Positions 36,040 through 43,704 of a stretch of DNA of 48,317 nt are shown piece after piece. Both the position numbers and the translations under genes were made by a program. The notes under the pieces are model-generated. The model searched no databases and was not told the origin of the DNA. It saw only the letters and a list, made by a program, of their open reading frames with translations. The first letter of the stretch is position 1. Each line of letters opens with the position of its first letter. The stretch comes from Rhodopirellula sp. SM50 (lineage in GTDB: Bacteria > Planctomycetota > Planctomycetia > Pirellulales > Pirellulaceae). The stretch spans positions 1 through 48,317 of the forward strand of contig NZ_NTFY01000092.1 in assembly GCF_002289565.1 (NCBI RefSeq), written 5' to 3'.

Positions 36040-36370
36040 CGGTTGTTCTCTTGTTGAGGAACAATTGACGAGAAAGACCGTCGGATTGCGCCTGCCCCAA
36101 CAAGAGTCAGTTTGCGTCACGCCCTTCGCTAGCGATCCGCTGAACTATCCTTGGTTGCTTCATCTTGCCGCAACACAAACCGGTGGCATGGTACCACCTA
36201 AAAGTGGAGGCGTTCAGGAATTATGGTGTACGTCTGGCTTTTGAACAAAAGAACACTCAGTGCGGTGCGTTGTGGCCCCCCCGTTTGCTCTCTTTCGCCG
36301 ACCGTCGCCGGATCGCCCTGGAATAATTCCCCAGCGTTTCATGGCCGCAGACGCAAATTGCTGTGCCGGC
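36040..36370. other. Intergenic region upstream of the giant gene
   Basis: This 331-base gap separates the giant gene from the propeller/esterase gene. It should hold the giant gene's promoter and leader. Near 36181-36210 there are short inverted segments (ggtggcatggtaccacc). A 14-base palindrome, cttttgaacaaaag, lies at 36238-36251. No clear intrinsic terminator for the upstream gene is visible. The short frames inside it lack any recognisable protein. Confidence 0.6.
36220..36248 (-). promoter_or_regulatory. Candidate sigma70-type promoter for the giant gene
   Basis: On the minus strand TTGTTC (36243-36248), 17 bases, then CATAAT (36220-36225). The -10 hexamer matches consensus at five of six positions and the -35 at three, with ideal spacing. 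It would leave a leader of roughly 170 bases before the ATG at 36039. Planctomycete promoters are poorly defined and such matches occur by chance. Confidence 0.25.
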
Positions 36371-38716
36371 TTATCGTTTCAGCCAGTGCTCGAAGAACCC
36401 GTAGATCACTTCATTGGAATCGGCGTTGGGGGAATGATCGGGCCGATTGGTCATCATCACACGATCGGTGTGGCCGAGGATCCGGTTAACCGCCACGGTG
36501 TGATTCAGGGCTCGCCAGCGGCTGACGGGGTCTTCGCTGCCGCCGGAAACCAGGAATGGTCGGGGAGCCATCAGTGCGTGCAGTTCATGCAGGTCGTGTC
36601 CCTCGGCGACGAGTCGCGGGTACAGGCCGCGCGGTGGGTTGTCGCCGGAGAGGATGCCCCGCTTTCTCCAAGGCTTGACGTGATAGCCCAGGTACCAGGG
36701 TTCCCAGTAGTTCACACTCGGTCGTGATTCGTCGAACACGATCCCGGGATCGGACCAGGCGGCGCAAGCGAACTTGTCGAACAGACACGAGGCGAACATC
36801 GCCCACTTGCCGCCGAAGGAATGGCCGACGATGCCGATCCGCTTGGAATCCACCTCCGGACGATCGGCCAGGACATGCCAGGCGTTGGCCGCCGCGTAGG
36901 CGAGCATCGATAGCGGTTGGACCTCTGCATCGTCGATCGAGGGATGGTAGAGCGAATACGTCTTGGCCGCGGTGGCATCACTGGTGCCGATCGACAGGGT
37001 CACGAAGCCGCGCCGCGCGAGTTGCAACGCAAAGTCACGATACGGGTTGCCCTCACCGATCGCGGTTTCCGGTTCGTAGTACACCGTGACCGCTGCGGGG
37101 AATGGGCCCTTGCCGTTGGGCACCAACAGGTAGCCGGTTGTTTTTTCATTCGGCGTCCACTGAAAACGCACTTGATGCTGGGTGAAGTTCTCACGCTGCC
37201 GAGAGTCCAGGATTTCCACTTCGGGTTCCGTGATCAGCGGCGGCCACTTGCCGAGCAGGTCTTGCCAGGTCGAAAGGATTTCAGCCCGACGGCGCTGCCA
37301 GTCTTCGGAGCTCTGGACCTTGGAACCGTCGGCGAACACTAGCGGCGATCGAAAGTCACCGAAGTCGTCTTGATAGGCTTTGGGAGGTTTGGCGTAAGGG
37401 AGTAGCTCATCGCTCGATCGGGGAGACTCGGACGAGACAACCTCGCGATGATTGGGGCGATCCCATTTCAGCTTGGCAACAAAGATGCTGTTGTCGCTGC
37501 CGTGCTTTTCGACGCCCAACGGCTGCATCCATTCGGTCACCGTCACCCACGTTTCGTCGGAAGAAACATCGACGACGCCAAAATTCCCCAGTCGCGCGCC
37601 ACGCTCGGGCACCAGGATTTGTTCGCTGTCACGGATCACGTGAAGCGTTTCCGGGTCGACACGGGCGATGAATAACGGCGCACGGTGCCGGAAGACGTGA
37701 TCGTTGTCCGCGCCGCGCCGCGTGTAAACCAAAAACAAACCGTCGCTGTGCGTCACCCAGTGTTGCTGGGTGTTGTAGTTGCCCAGGTCGCTGCCGTCGT
37801 CAAAGGTCCAAGCACGCGGCGGCCCGAAATTTAATCCGTCATCGCTGACGCTGACGTAGCCCCGATCGTCGTTTCGCAGAGTCAAATAGAAACGTCCGCC
37901 GAATCGTGTCAGCGAGGGTTCGTAGAGTCCCCGCTTGATCGGAACGGTCAACGCGTTGCCGACTTCGAGGAAGTGCAGGGTCTGGCCGTCGAAGCGGCAG
38001 CGGCAAACCGCCGTGGAATATTGCTTGGTGTTCGGTTCTTTGAAGTAGAACGGCACCAAGACGTCACCGCCGGGCAGGTCGACGCGCTGGACGCTGCCCG
38101 ATCCGGCATCTTGAAACTGCGGTTCGTGGGGCAGATTGACGGTCTTCCATTTCGACCACTGTTTCGCCGACGCGTCGTAGACGGCATAAGCGATCCCCCG
38201 CGGGCGGACATGCATCACGCGGTTGTTGCGGTACCACACCGATTGACCGATGCCGAGCAAGCGTTGACTGGCCGCGTGCCACTGGGGTTGAAAGTCACAA
38301 ACGGTGGTTTCATCGCCCGGCTGAAGCAGTTGTGGTGCGATCGATGCACCCGTCGGCAGAGCGTCTGACTCTCCGCCGACCCGCTCGCGGGCGAACGCGT
38401 CGATCGGCGCTAAATCCGTCCACGTCGCGGCCAAGTCGTTCGAAGTGGTTTGATGCAGGCGGTAAAAAACATCCGATCCGGTCAGCAGCAGCTTCTGAGT
38501 CGTCATCACGACCAGCGGCTGATCCGAATCGTTGCCTTTCACGCCCGCGGGAATCGCCCCGGCGCGGGCATGGACCCAGCACGTCTGTCCGTCAAACCCA
38601 TGCTGGGCCGTCGATCGCTCGATCGTGAAGGAGAGATCGTTGGCACTGGCAAGGGTGATCAGGAGCAGACTGGAGAGGGCGATCGATAGCGAGAATTGTG
38701 CGAGGCGGGTGAGCAT
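36371..38716 (-). CDS. Secreted beta-propeller / alpha-beta hydrolase fusion (781 aa)
   Basis: I chose the ATG at 38714-38716, which gives a Sec signal peptide (LTRLAQFSLSIALSSLLL, cleavage near ASA-N). The open frame extends 12 codons further to a TTG. Residues about 25-420 form a strand-rich region resembling exo-sialidase/BNR propellers, with blade-like phrases GLYEPSLTRFGGRFYLTLRN and GYVSVSDDGLNFG. Residues about 430-781 are an alpha/beta hydrolase. The nucleophile elbow GHSFGG has Ser633 (36818-36820), a likely Asp729 is in GGSEDP, and His761 is in RPDHSP. This resembles acetyl-xylan or other carbohydrate esterases of planctomycetes. It probably acts outside the cytoplasm on a glycan or glycan ester. 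The linkage cleaved is not known. It ends in TAA. The nearest upstream gene is a PEP-CTERM protein, separated by a repeat element. Confidence 0.85.
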   Translation of the reverse strand: MLTRLAQFSLSIALSSLLLITLASANDLSFTIERSTAQHGFDGQTCWVHARAGAIPAGVKGNDSDQPLVVMTTQKLLLTGSDVFYRLHQTTSNDLAATWTDLAPIDAFARERVGGESDALPTGASIAPQLLQPGDETTVCDFQPQWHAASQRLLGIGQSVWYRNNRVMHVRPRGIAYAVYDASAKQWSKWKTVNLPHEPQFQDAGSGSVQRVDLPGGDVLVPFYFKEPNTKQYSTAVCRCRFDGQTLHFLEVGNALTVPIKRGLYEPSLTRFGGRFYLTLRNDDRGYVSVSDDGLNFGPPRAWTFDDGSDLGNYNTQQHWVTHSDGLFLVYTRRGADNDHVFRHRAPLFIARVDPETLHVIRDSEQILVPERGARLGNFGVVDVSSDETWVTVTEWMQPLGVEKHGSDNSIFVAKLKWDRPNHREVVSSESPRSSDELLPYAKPPKAYQDDFGDFRSPLVFADGSKVQSSEDWQRRRAEILSTWQDLLGKWPPLITEPEVEILDSRQRENFTQHQVRFQWTPNEKTTGYLLVPNGKGPFPAAVTVYYEPETAIGEGNPYRDFALQLARRGFVTLSIGTSDATAAKTYSLYHPSIDDAEVQPLSMLAYAAANAWHVLADRPEVDSKRIGIVGHSFGGKWAMFASCLFDKFACAAWSDPGIVFDESRPSVNYWEPWYLGYHVKPWRKRGILSGDNPPRGLYPRLVAEGHDLHELHALMAPRPFLVSGGSEDPVSRWRALNHTVAVNRILGHTDRVMMTNRPDHSPNADSNEVIYGFFEHWLKR

Positions 38717-38750
38717 GGAGTGGCAGAACGATGGGGGCAAGACGATGGGC

Positions 38751-38879
38751 AACGCTGTGAAGCATTTTTTAGCGGAAGGGCGCGAGCCCTCCGGTATTTG
38801 TTCATGATGCGGAACCGGAGGGCTTGCGCCCCGCCGCTAAGACCTCCTGAAGCATAGGGAATAAATGCTTCACAGCGTT
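38751..38879. repeat. 129-bp palindromic element with 17-bp terminal inverted repeats
   Basis: The ends are perfect inverted repeats: aacgctgtgaagcattt at 38751-38767 and its complement at 38863-38879. A second inner pair (38769-38795 and 38814-38840) is inverted with a few mismatches, so the whole unit can fold into a long hairpin. The left half recurs at 48257-48301. There is no coding capacity. It looks like a REP-type or miniature non-autonomous repeat. Its copy number in the genome cannot be seen here. Confidence 0.75.
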
Positions 38880-39643
38880 GAAAGATGGGATGGCAGAACG
38901 TGGGATGGCAGAATGGTGATGCGCACTCGGTGCCTGGGTCGCCGACGTCGGCTCCAACACACACCGAGGGCCAGTGCGCAGAACGCGCTACTGCTCGGTT
39001 CGGGGATGGCGGTAACGGTGACCGTATTGAAGACCGCCTCGATCGATCGCGTCATTCCGGTGTGACTGCCCAGCGGCGTCGTGACGCGATTGCCGCCGGT
39101 AAAACCTGTGTCCTGCATTTGCCAGTTGAGCGTCGAAAAGTCGGATGCGTCAAAAGGGTCTGTCGGAGGAAGCGTTCCGTCCCAAAGCGAGGTGCTCCCA
39201 TTGACCAAGGTGATGGTGTTCAGGCCGGAATAACCTCCGCCCAATCCGGTGATGCTCCATCCAGCAGCATTGTAGAGTTGCAAACCGCGAGCCCGGATCT
39301 CATCACGTGTTCCAAAGTCAATCAACGACAGTGATCCGTACGAATCGAAGGTCGTCGATCCGACCGAGACCGACATGGTGAGTCCGTCGTAGGAACCGTA
39401 TTGCGATCGGGCATCGCGGTCGTTTTGGTTGTTCGAGTCGTAACTGAAACTTGCCGTGACGGGAGCCCCGACGTTGTACGGCAAGATGCTCAGGAAACTC
39501 GCAGTGTCATCGTTGCCCGCGAGATCCGTCGCTGTGATGTTGGTCACCGATCCGGTGAGCGTATAGGTCACCGTGGCGCCAGACGCGTCGCCGCTGAGAG
39601 GAATCAACAGGCAAGAAAATAGAAGCAAACTGAAACGTCTCAT
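38870..39643 (-). CDS. PEP-CTERM sorted exported protein (257 aa)
   Basis: The ATG at 39641-39643 begins a Sec signal peptide (RRFSLLLFSCLLIPLSG). The body is strand-rich and Ser/Thr/Gly-rich with no domain I recognise. Near the C terminus is a PEP-CTERM signal: IPEPSSSAF at about residues 213-221, a hydrophobic stretch, then RRRR. In known systems an exosortase processes this tag and the protein goes to the envelope or extracellular polysaccharide. No exosortase is visible here. After the basic cluster the frame runs on for roughly 20 residues through the short tandem repeats and stops inside the terminal inverted repeat of the palindromic element, so the natural end may have been altered by its insertion. 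A weak purine-rich AGAGAG lies upstream of the start. Confidence 0.85.
   Translation of the reverse strand: MRRFSLLLFSCLLIPLSGDASGATVTYTLTGSVTNITATDLAGNDDTASFLSILPYNVGAPVTASFSYDSNNQNDRDARSQYGSYDGLTMSVSVGSTTFDSYGSLSLIDFGTRDEIRARGLQLYNAAGWSITGLGGGYSGLNTITLVNGSTSLWDGTLPPTDPFDASDFSTLNWQMQDTGFTGGNRVTTPLGSHTGMTRSIEAVFNTVTVTAIPEPSSSAFCALALGVCWSRRRRPRHRVRITILPSHVLPSHLSTL
38887..38915. repeat. Short tandem repeat gggatggcagaa
   Basis: Two direct copies, gggatggcagaacg (38887-38900) and gggatggcagaatg (38902-38915), have a 15-base period. A related gtggcagaacgatggg lies on the other side of the palindrome at 38720-38735. The copies encode the end of the PEP-CTERM protein, so the tail of that protein is repeat-derived. 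Confidence 0.6.
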
Positions 39644-39681
39644 GATGTTCTAACTCTCTGGTTGGCGATGAAATTGAATCT

Positions 39682-39705
39682 CCAACCCCGCAATGGGGCG
39701 TTTGG
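39682..39705. terminator. Possible hairpin after the distal oxidoreductase gene
   Basis: In the 91-base gap ccaacccc (39682-39689) can pair with gggg...ttgg (39695-39705) around a five-base loop. There is no T run after it on the minus strand, so it is at best a weak or Rho-assisted terminator. It would separate the operon above from the PEP-CTERM gene. Confidence 0.3.
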
Positions 39706-39734
39706 CGAGCAACGGGCAACTACCGTGCGATCGT

Positions 39735-40835
39735 TTAGAGTTGTCCGGCCAACAGTTCGTCGGCTGCCTGTTCGGCGGCTTCCATCACCTCGGCGATCGT
39801 CACGGATTTGCCATCGCGTTTTCTGCTTTCGGCGGCGGCTTCCATGAACGCGTACAACTCGATCGTTTCCTGCGGATCGATCGGCAACTCACGCGTGCGG
39901 AAGAACTTGGCGATCTGGACCACCAACGGTCGATAGCCGCCGTAGTCTCCGATCGGTGCGATGCCTTTCTCGCCGAACGCCGTCCCGCCGTAGCCCGTCT
40001 TGCCCTCACGCAGGCCGTGGTAGGTTCCGATGCGTCCGCCCGACCAGACGCCGACGACGACTTCGCGGCCATCGGTCGCGGTCCGGCTGACCGACTGGCA
40101 ACCCGTTCCCATGCACGTGTACAACGATTCGACGCCGTGGATGCCATACCAAAATAGATCGGTGTGGGAGGGTTCGGTCGACGCCGGGCTGTAGGCGTTG
40201 CAGCCCAACACGGCACCGACTTTGCCGTTGCGGATCGCTTGCGCACCTTCGCTATAACGGAGTGATGAACTGGAAAACATCGGGACATCATAGTGTTCCG
40301 CCGCGCGATAGATCGCGACGACTTCGGCCAGATTCGATGCCACCGGTTTGTCGATGAACACGGGCTTGCCGGCTTTGAAAACTTCGAGCGCCTGTTCCAG
40401 GTGCGGATTTCCGTCGTTGGTTTCCAACAGCACGCAGTCGACTCGGTCGAGAAGCTGGTCGATCGAATCGACGATCTCGATGCCCATCGAACGCATCTGC
40501 TCGGTGTACTTCGGAATCCGACTGGAACTCGATTCGATCGTGCGGCTGCCGTAGGGATAAGCCGCGACGACACGGCAGTTTTGCATCTCGGGATTCGCCG
40601 GTTCCTCGTTGAAGGATTTGGTGAATGCCGGGACGTGCGAGGTGTCCAGCCCGATCACGCCGATGCGGAGTGTTGTTTGGGCAGACGGACTGTCTGCGTC
40701 GGCGTCTTGGCCGGTGGCGGCGGACGCGATCGCCAGGGTGACGGCGCACAGAGTGATCACGGGCAGGGTGATCACGCGTAGGGCGACCACGCTCTGGCGA
40801 ACGCAACGACGGAAGGATGTGTGATTGGTATTCAT
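39735..40835 (-). CDS. Gfo/Idh/MocA family oxidoreductase, exported (366 aa)
   Basis: The frame is open to 41207, but the first 124 codons overlap the gene upstream and are Arg-rich shadow sequence. I chose the ATG at 40833-40835, which shares one base with the stop of the preceding gene (TAATG), a sign of translational coupling. The N terminus is a Sec signal (SVVALRVITLPVITLCAVTL). A Rossmann start, RIGVIGLDTSHVPAF, begins near residue 57. The family DKP motif, with its conserved Lys163, is in VFIDKPVASN. The family uses NAD(P) to oxidise or reduce sugars and related alcohols. The natural substrate is unknown. An exported dinucleotide enzyme would need cofactor in the periplasm, as has been noted for other planctomycete members. 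Confidence 0.88.
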   Translation of the reverse strand: MNTNHTSFRRCVRQSVVALRVITLPVITLCAVTLAIASAATGQDADADSPSAQTTLRIGVIGLDTSHVPAFTKSFNEEPANPEMQNCRVVAAYPYGSRTIESSSSRIPKYTEQMRSMGIEIVDSIDQLLDRVDCVLLETNDGNPHLEQALEVFKAGKPVFIDKPVASNLAEVVAIYRAAEHYDVPMFSSSSLRYSEGAQAIRNGKVGAVLGCNAYSPASTEPSHTDLFWYGIHGVESLYTCMGTGCQSVSRTATDGREVVVGVWSGGRIGTYHGLREGKTGYGGTAFGEKGIAPIGDYGGYRPLVVQIAKFFRTRELPIDPQETIELYAFMEAAAESRKRDGKSVTIAEVMEAAEQAADELLAGQL

Positions 40836-42145
40836 TAGACGGTCGGCTCCCATCCCTTGGCGTACTCTCGTGACCACAGTTGATTCGCGGCGTCGTTGTT
40901 TTGTGGACGGCCGTCGGACGGGTCGGTGTGCAACACGCTGCCGGTCCGGTAGGCGATGTTGCCCAGGTGACAGAGCAGGGTACTGCGATGCGCTTTTTCG
41001 ATGTCCGCGTTGGTGCGGTGTCCGTCGCGTACGGCGCTGATGAAATCTTCGAAGTGATCTTTGTCGCCGCCGGCGCCGGTGCCGCTGGCGACTTCCTTGT
41101 TTCGCATGTCGTACTGGGTGTACCCCGAACCGCGGATCACGATCGATCCCTCGGTGCCGTGGAAACTGACGCCGAATCCTGAATCGTGCGGTCCCAACGG
41201 CGACCAACTGAGGCCTTCCCAGGTGATGGTTTTGCCGTCGGCAAAGTCATAGGTGACCATCATCGTGTCGGGGGTTTCCTGGTCATCGTCGTGGCGATAC
41301 TTTCCACCGCCGGCGGTGACACGATTGGGGAAGTCGACTTGCATGCCCCAGCGGGCGACGTCCAAACCGTGGACGCCGTTGTTACCCAGTTCGCCGTTGC
41401 CCCAGTGCCAATGCCAGTGCCAGTTGTAGTGGACGAGGTTGTCTTTGAAGGGGCGATCCGGCGCCGGGCCTTGCCACAACCGCCAATCCAACCACGAAGG
41501 GACCTGGGCCGACTTTCCGATGCCGATCGGACCGCGTCGGTTGTTGTACCAGGTACGGCAATAGAGCGCTTTTCCGATCGCCCCGCCGTGAATCTTTTCG
41601 ACCGCTTCGACGATCCCGGGCCAGCTGCGACGCTGGGTGCCCATCTGCACGACGCGATCGTTTTTGCGCGCCGCCGCGACCGCCATCTCGCCTTCGGCCG
41701 GCGTGTAGCTGCAAGGTTTTTCGACGTACACGTGTTTGCCGGCGCCGCAGGCCATGATGGTCGCCGGGGCGTGCCAATGGTTTGGTGCGGCGCAGATCAG
41801 GGCGTCGACCGATTTATCGTCCAGGATGCGGCGAAAGTCTTTGACCGATTGAGTCTTCGTCGACTGTTTCTCGTTGACAATCTTGGTCACCCGTTCGGCC
41901 GCCCGCTCATCGACGTCACAGATGTACGCGATGTCGACCTGTCCGCTGGCCATCATGCCTTTGACGATCGCGCCGCCGCGGCCGTTGACGCCCATCACGC
42001 CGATGGAGAGTTTTTCCGACGGCGCCGCCGCGGCGGGCGACTCTTGGGCGCGCAGGGTATTGGTCAGGCCGAGGGCGGTCATCGAGGCGACGCCGGTTTT
42101 TAAAAACAGCCGACGGTCTCGATCCAGGGTCTCAATGTCTTTCAT
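40835..42145 (-). CDS. Gfo/Idh/MocA family oxidoreductase with Tat signal (436 aa)
   Basis: The ATG is at 42143-42145. The N terminus has a twin-arginine motif (RDRRLFLKTG, residues 9-18) followed by a mild hydrophobic stretch to about residue 33, so folded, cofactor-loaded export is likely. A Rossmann motif IGVMGVNGRGG is at residues 48-58. The catalytic-type EKP (Lys143) is in YVEKPCSYTP. The motif NWHWHWHWGNGELGNNG, typical of the planctomycete branch, suggests a metal- or sugar-binding His/Trp cluster. Tat export explains how a cofactor-bound dehydrogenase could work outside the cytoplasm. The product is presumably an oxidised or reduced sugar. Its stop overlaps the start of the next oxidoreductase by one base. 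Confidence 0.9.
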   Translation of the reverse strand: MKDIETLDRDRRLFLKTGVASMTALGLTNTLRAQESPAAAAPSEKLSIGVMGVNGRGGAIVKGMMASGQVDIAYICDVDERAAERVTKIVNEKQSTKTQSVKDFRRILDDKSVDALICAAPNHWHAPATIMACGAGKHVYVEKPCSYTPAEGEMAVAAARKNDRVVQMGTQRRSWPGIVEAVEKIHGGAIGKALYCRTWYNNRRGPIGIGKSAQVPSWLDWRLWQGPAPDRPFKDNLVHYNWHWHWHWGNGELGNNGVHGLDVARWGMQVDFPNRVTAGGGKYRHDDDQETPDTMMVTYDFADGKTITWEGLSWSPLGPHDSGFGVSFHGTEGSIVIRGSGYTQYDMRNKEVASGTGAGGDKDHFEDFISAVRDGHRTNADIEKAHRSTLLCHLGNIAYRTGSVLHTDPSDGRPQNNDAANQLWSREYAKGWEPTV

Positions 42146-42176
42146 TCAAATCGGTCCGGTGGGAGGGGAAGTGGGA

Positions 42177-42255
42177 GTGGGATAGGCTTCCAGCCTGTCG
42201 TTGCCGGTTTGACAGGCTGGAAGCCTATCCCACGGGGGATGACAGGCTGGAAGCC
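42177..42255. repeat. Hairpin-forming dispersed repeat (three copies)
   Basis: A 23-base unit at 42177-42199 (core ggcttccagcctgtc) is followed after 11 bases by its exact inverse at 42211-42233. A partial inverse copy lies at 42241-42255. The pair would form a perfect 23-bp stem. It fills the gap between the DUF1501 gene and the Tat oxidoreductase gene. The same unit occurs three more times at 45803-45892. It may act as a mRNA-stabilising or attenuating hairpin within the operon. No T run follows it. Confidence 0.8.
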
Positions 42256-42267
42256 GGGTGTGTGATT

Positions 42268-43704
42268 CTAGGCGATCAATTCGGGGATGGGTTTGCCGTG
42301 GTCGACGATCGGTGTCGGGCGTCCGTTGAAATCTTTGATCATGACTTTGGAGGCGTCGATTCCGAGGTGGTGATAGATCGTGGACAAAAAGTCGCCCGGG
42401 CCACAGCGTCGATCGATGGCGTCTTCGCCCCGCTTGTCGGTCGCGCCGATGAAGCGACCGGTCTCGATCCCGCCGCCGGCCCAAAGGTTGGAAAAGGCTC
42501 GCGGCCAATGGTCGCGTCCGGGTTGTTTGGTCCCCGAGGGGGCGCTCGCATTTCCGGCGCCGGTGCTGGGTTGGTAGTTGATCTTGGGCGTGCGGCCGAA
42601 CTCGCCGGTCACCACGACCAGGACGCGTTTGTCCAACCCCCGCTCGTGGATGTCTTCGATCAACGCGGAAACCGCCTGATCGTAGGCCTGGGCGCGAAAA
42701 CGCAGTGCGTCGAAGACGTGATGGTTGACCGCGTGGTCGTCCCAGTTGTTGACGCGTCCGCACAACGGGCCTCGCAAGCTGGTCGTCAACACATCGACGC
42801 CGGCTTCGACCAGCCGACGGGCGAGCAGCAATTGTTGCCCCCACGTGTTTCTGCCGTATCGGTCTCGGGTCTTGTCGTCCTCACGCGTCAGATCGAACGC
42901 TTCTTTGGTTTTCGGGTTGGTCAACAACGTCAGTGCTTGGGCTTCGAATTGATCGAGTGCCCCGAGTTCACCGTAGGTATCAAAGGCTCGGTGTAACGTG
43001 TCGAGATTCTGCCGCAGCGTCGTGCGGCGTTTCAAACGTTCGACTTCGCTTTTGTCGCTCAAGCCGATGTTGGGGACGACAAAGTTCGGCGCGTTGGGAT
43101 CGCCGGTCACCGAGAACGGCGAGTAAGCGTCGCCCAGGTAGGCCGGGCCGTTGTAAGTCGTCGGCGGGTTGATCCCGACGTAGGCCGGCAACGGGTTCGT
43201 CCGCGGGCCTTCCAGCGACCGCAGGTAGTTGGCGACCGACATCCAATCGGGCAATCGTGGTTTGGGTTTGTCCCGGGTGTCGCTGTCCCCGGAGAGCAAC
43301 TGCATCGATCCGGCGGGGTGTCCGCCGGCGCCTTGATACATGCTCCGCAACACCGTGAACTTGTCGGCGATCGCCGCTTGTCGCGGCAGCAGTTCGGTGA
43401 ACTGCATGCCGGGGACTTTGGTGGGGATCGTGCCGAACGGTCCGCGGTATTCGCTGGTCGCCAGCGGTTTCGGATCGTAGGTGTCGATGTGGGAACAGCC
43501 GCCGGGCTTCCACACCATGATCACGGCGGATCGCTGTTTCGGATCCTGATCGACCGACTCGTTCGCGCTGGCGGCCCGCAGTCGCAGGATGCCGGGAAGA
43601 CTGATGCTGGCCATCCCGGCCAGCCCCATGCGCATGAAGCTACGGCGGCCTTGCGGCAAGCCGAATTCTGGGGATCCGCAATCGTCACAGTCGTGATGAA
43701 TCAT
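42268..43704 (-). CDS. DUF1501 family protein with Tat signal (478 aa)
   Basis: The ATG at 43702-43704 overlaps the stop of the PPC-domain gene as ATGA. A twin-arginine motif (GRRSFMRMG, residues 19-27) precedes the hydrophobic export segment. The core is that of DUF1501 proteins, distant alkaline-phosphatase/sulfatase-fold relatives. Visible motifs include MVWKPGGCSHIDTYDPKP, HPAGSMQLLSGDSD, VTGEFGRTPKI and GRDHWPRAFSN, which in the superfamily bring together metal ligands. The enzymatic activity of DUF1501 is not established. In planctomycetes it almost always neighbours DUF1549/DUF1553 genes, as here, so the two probably work together in the envelope. Full length, with no sign of decay. 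Confidence 0.92.
   Translation of the reverse strand: MIHHDCDDCGSPEFGLPQGRRSFMRMGLAGMASISLPGILRLRAASANESVDQDPKQRSAVIMVWKPGGCSHIDTYDPKPLATSEYRGPFGTIPTKVPGMQFTELLPRQAAIADKFTVLRSMYQGAGGHPAGSMQLLSGDSDTRDKPKPRLPDWMSVANYLRSLEGPRTNPLPAYVGINPPTTYNGPAYLGDAYSPFSVTGDPNAPNFVVPNIGLSDKSEVERLKRRTTLRQNLDTLHRAFDTYGELGALDQFEAQALTLLTNPKTKEAFDLTREDDKTRDRYGRNTWGQQLLLARRLVEAGVDVLTTSLRGPLCGRVNNWDDHAVNHHVFDALRFRAQAYDQAVSALIEDIHERGLDKRVLVVVTGEFGRTPKINYQPSTGAGNASAPSGTKQPGRDHWPRAFSNLWAGGGIETGRFIGATDKRGEDAIDRRCGPGDFLSTIYHHLGIDASKVMIKDFNGRPTPIVDHGKPIPELIA

Noticed and set aside
36040..36120. GTG start giving 27 more residues to the giant protein
   Set aside because: The ATG at 36039 leaves the LEPR-XLL motif at its usual distance, and the extra residues include Cys and Trp unlike the rest of the chain.
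38659..38964. Small frame encoding RRARALPLKNASQRCPS
   Set aside because: It is translation of the palindromic element; a matching fragment appears in the frame at 48054-48311, which confirms that it is repeat-derived.
40836..41207. Upstream extension of the second oxidoreductase
   Set aside because: The extra 124 residues are an Arg-rich out-of-frame reading of the preceding gene.
42177..42233. Intrinsic transcription terminator
   Set aside because: The stem is perfect but no T run follows on the minus strand, and the same unit recurs elsewhere as a dispersed repeat.
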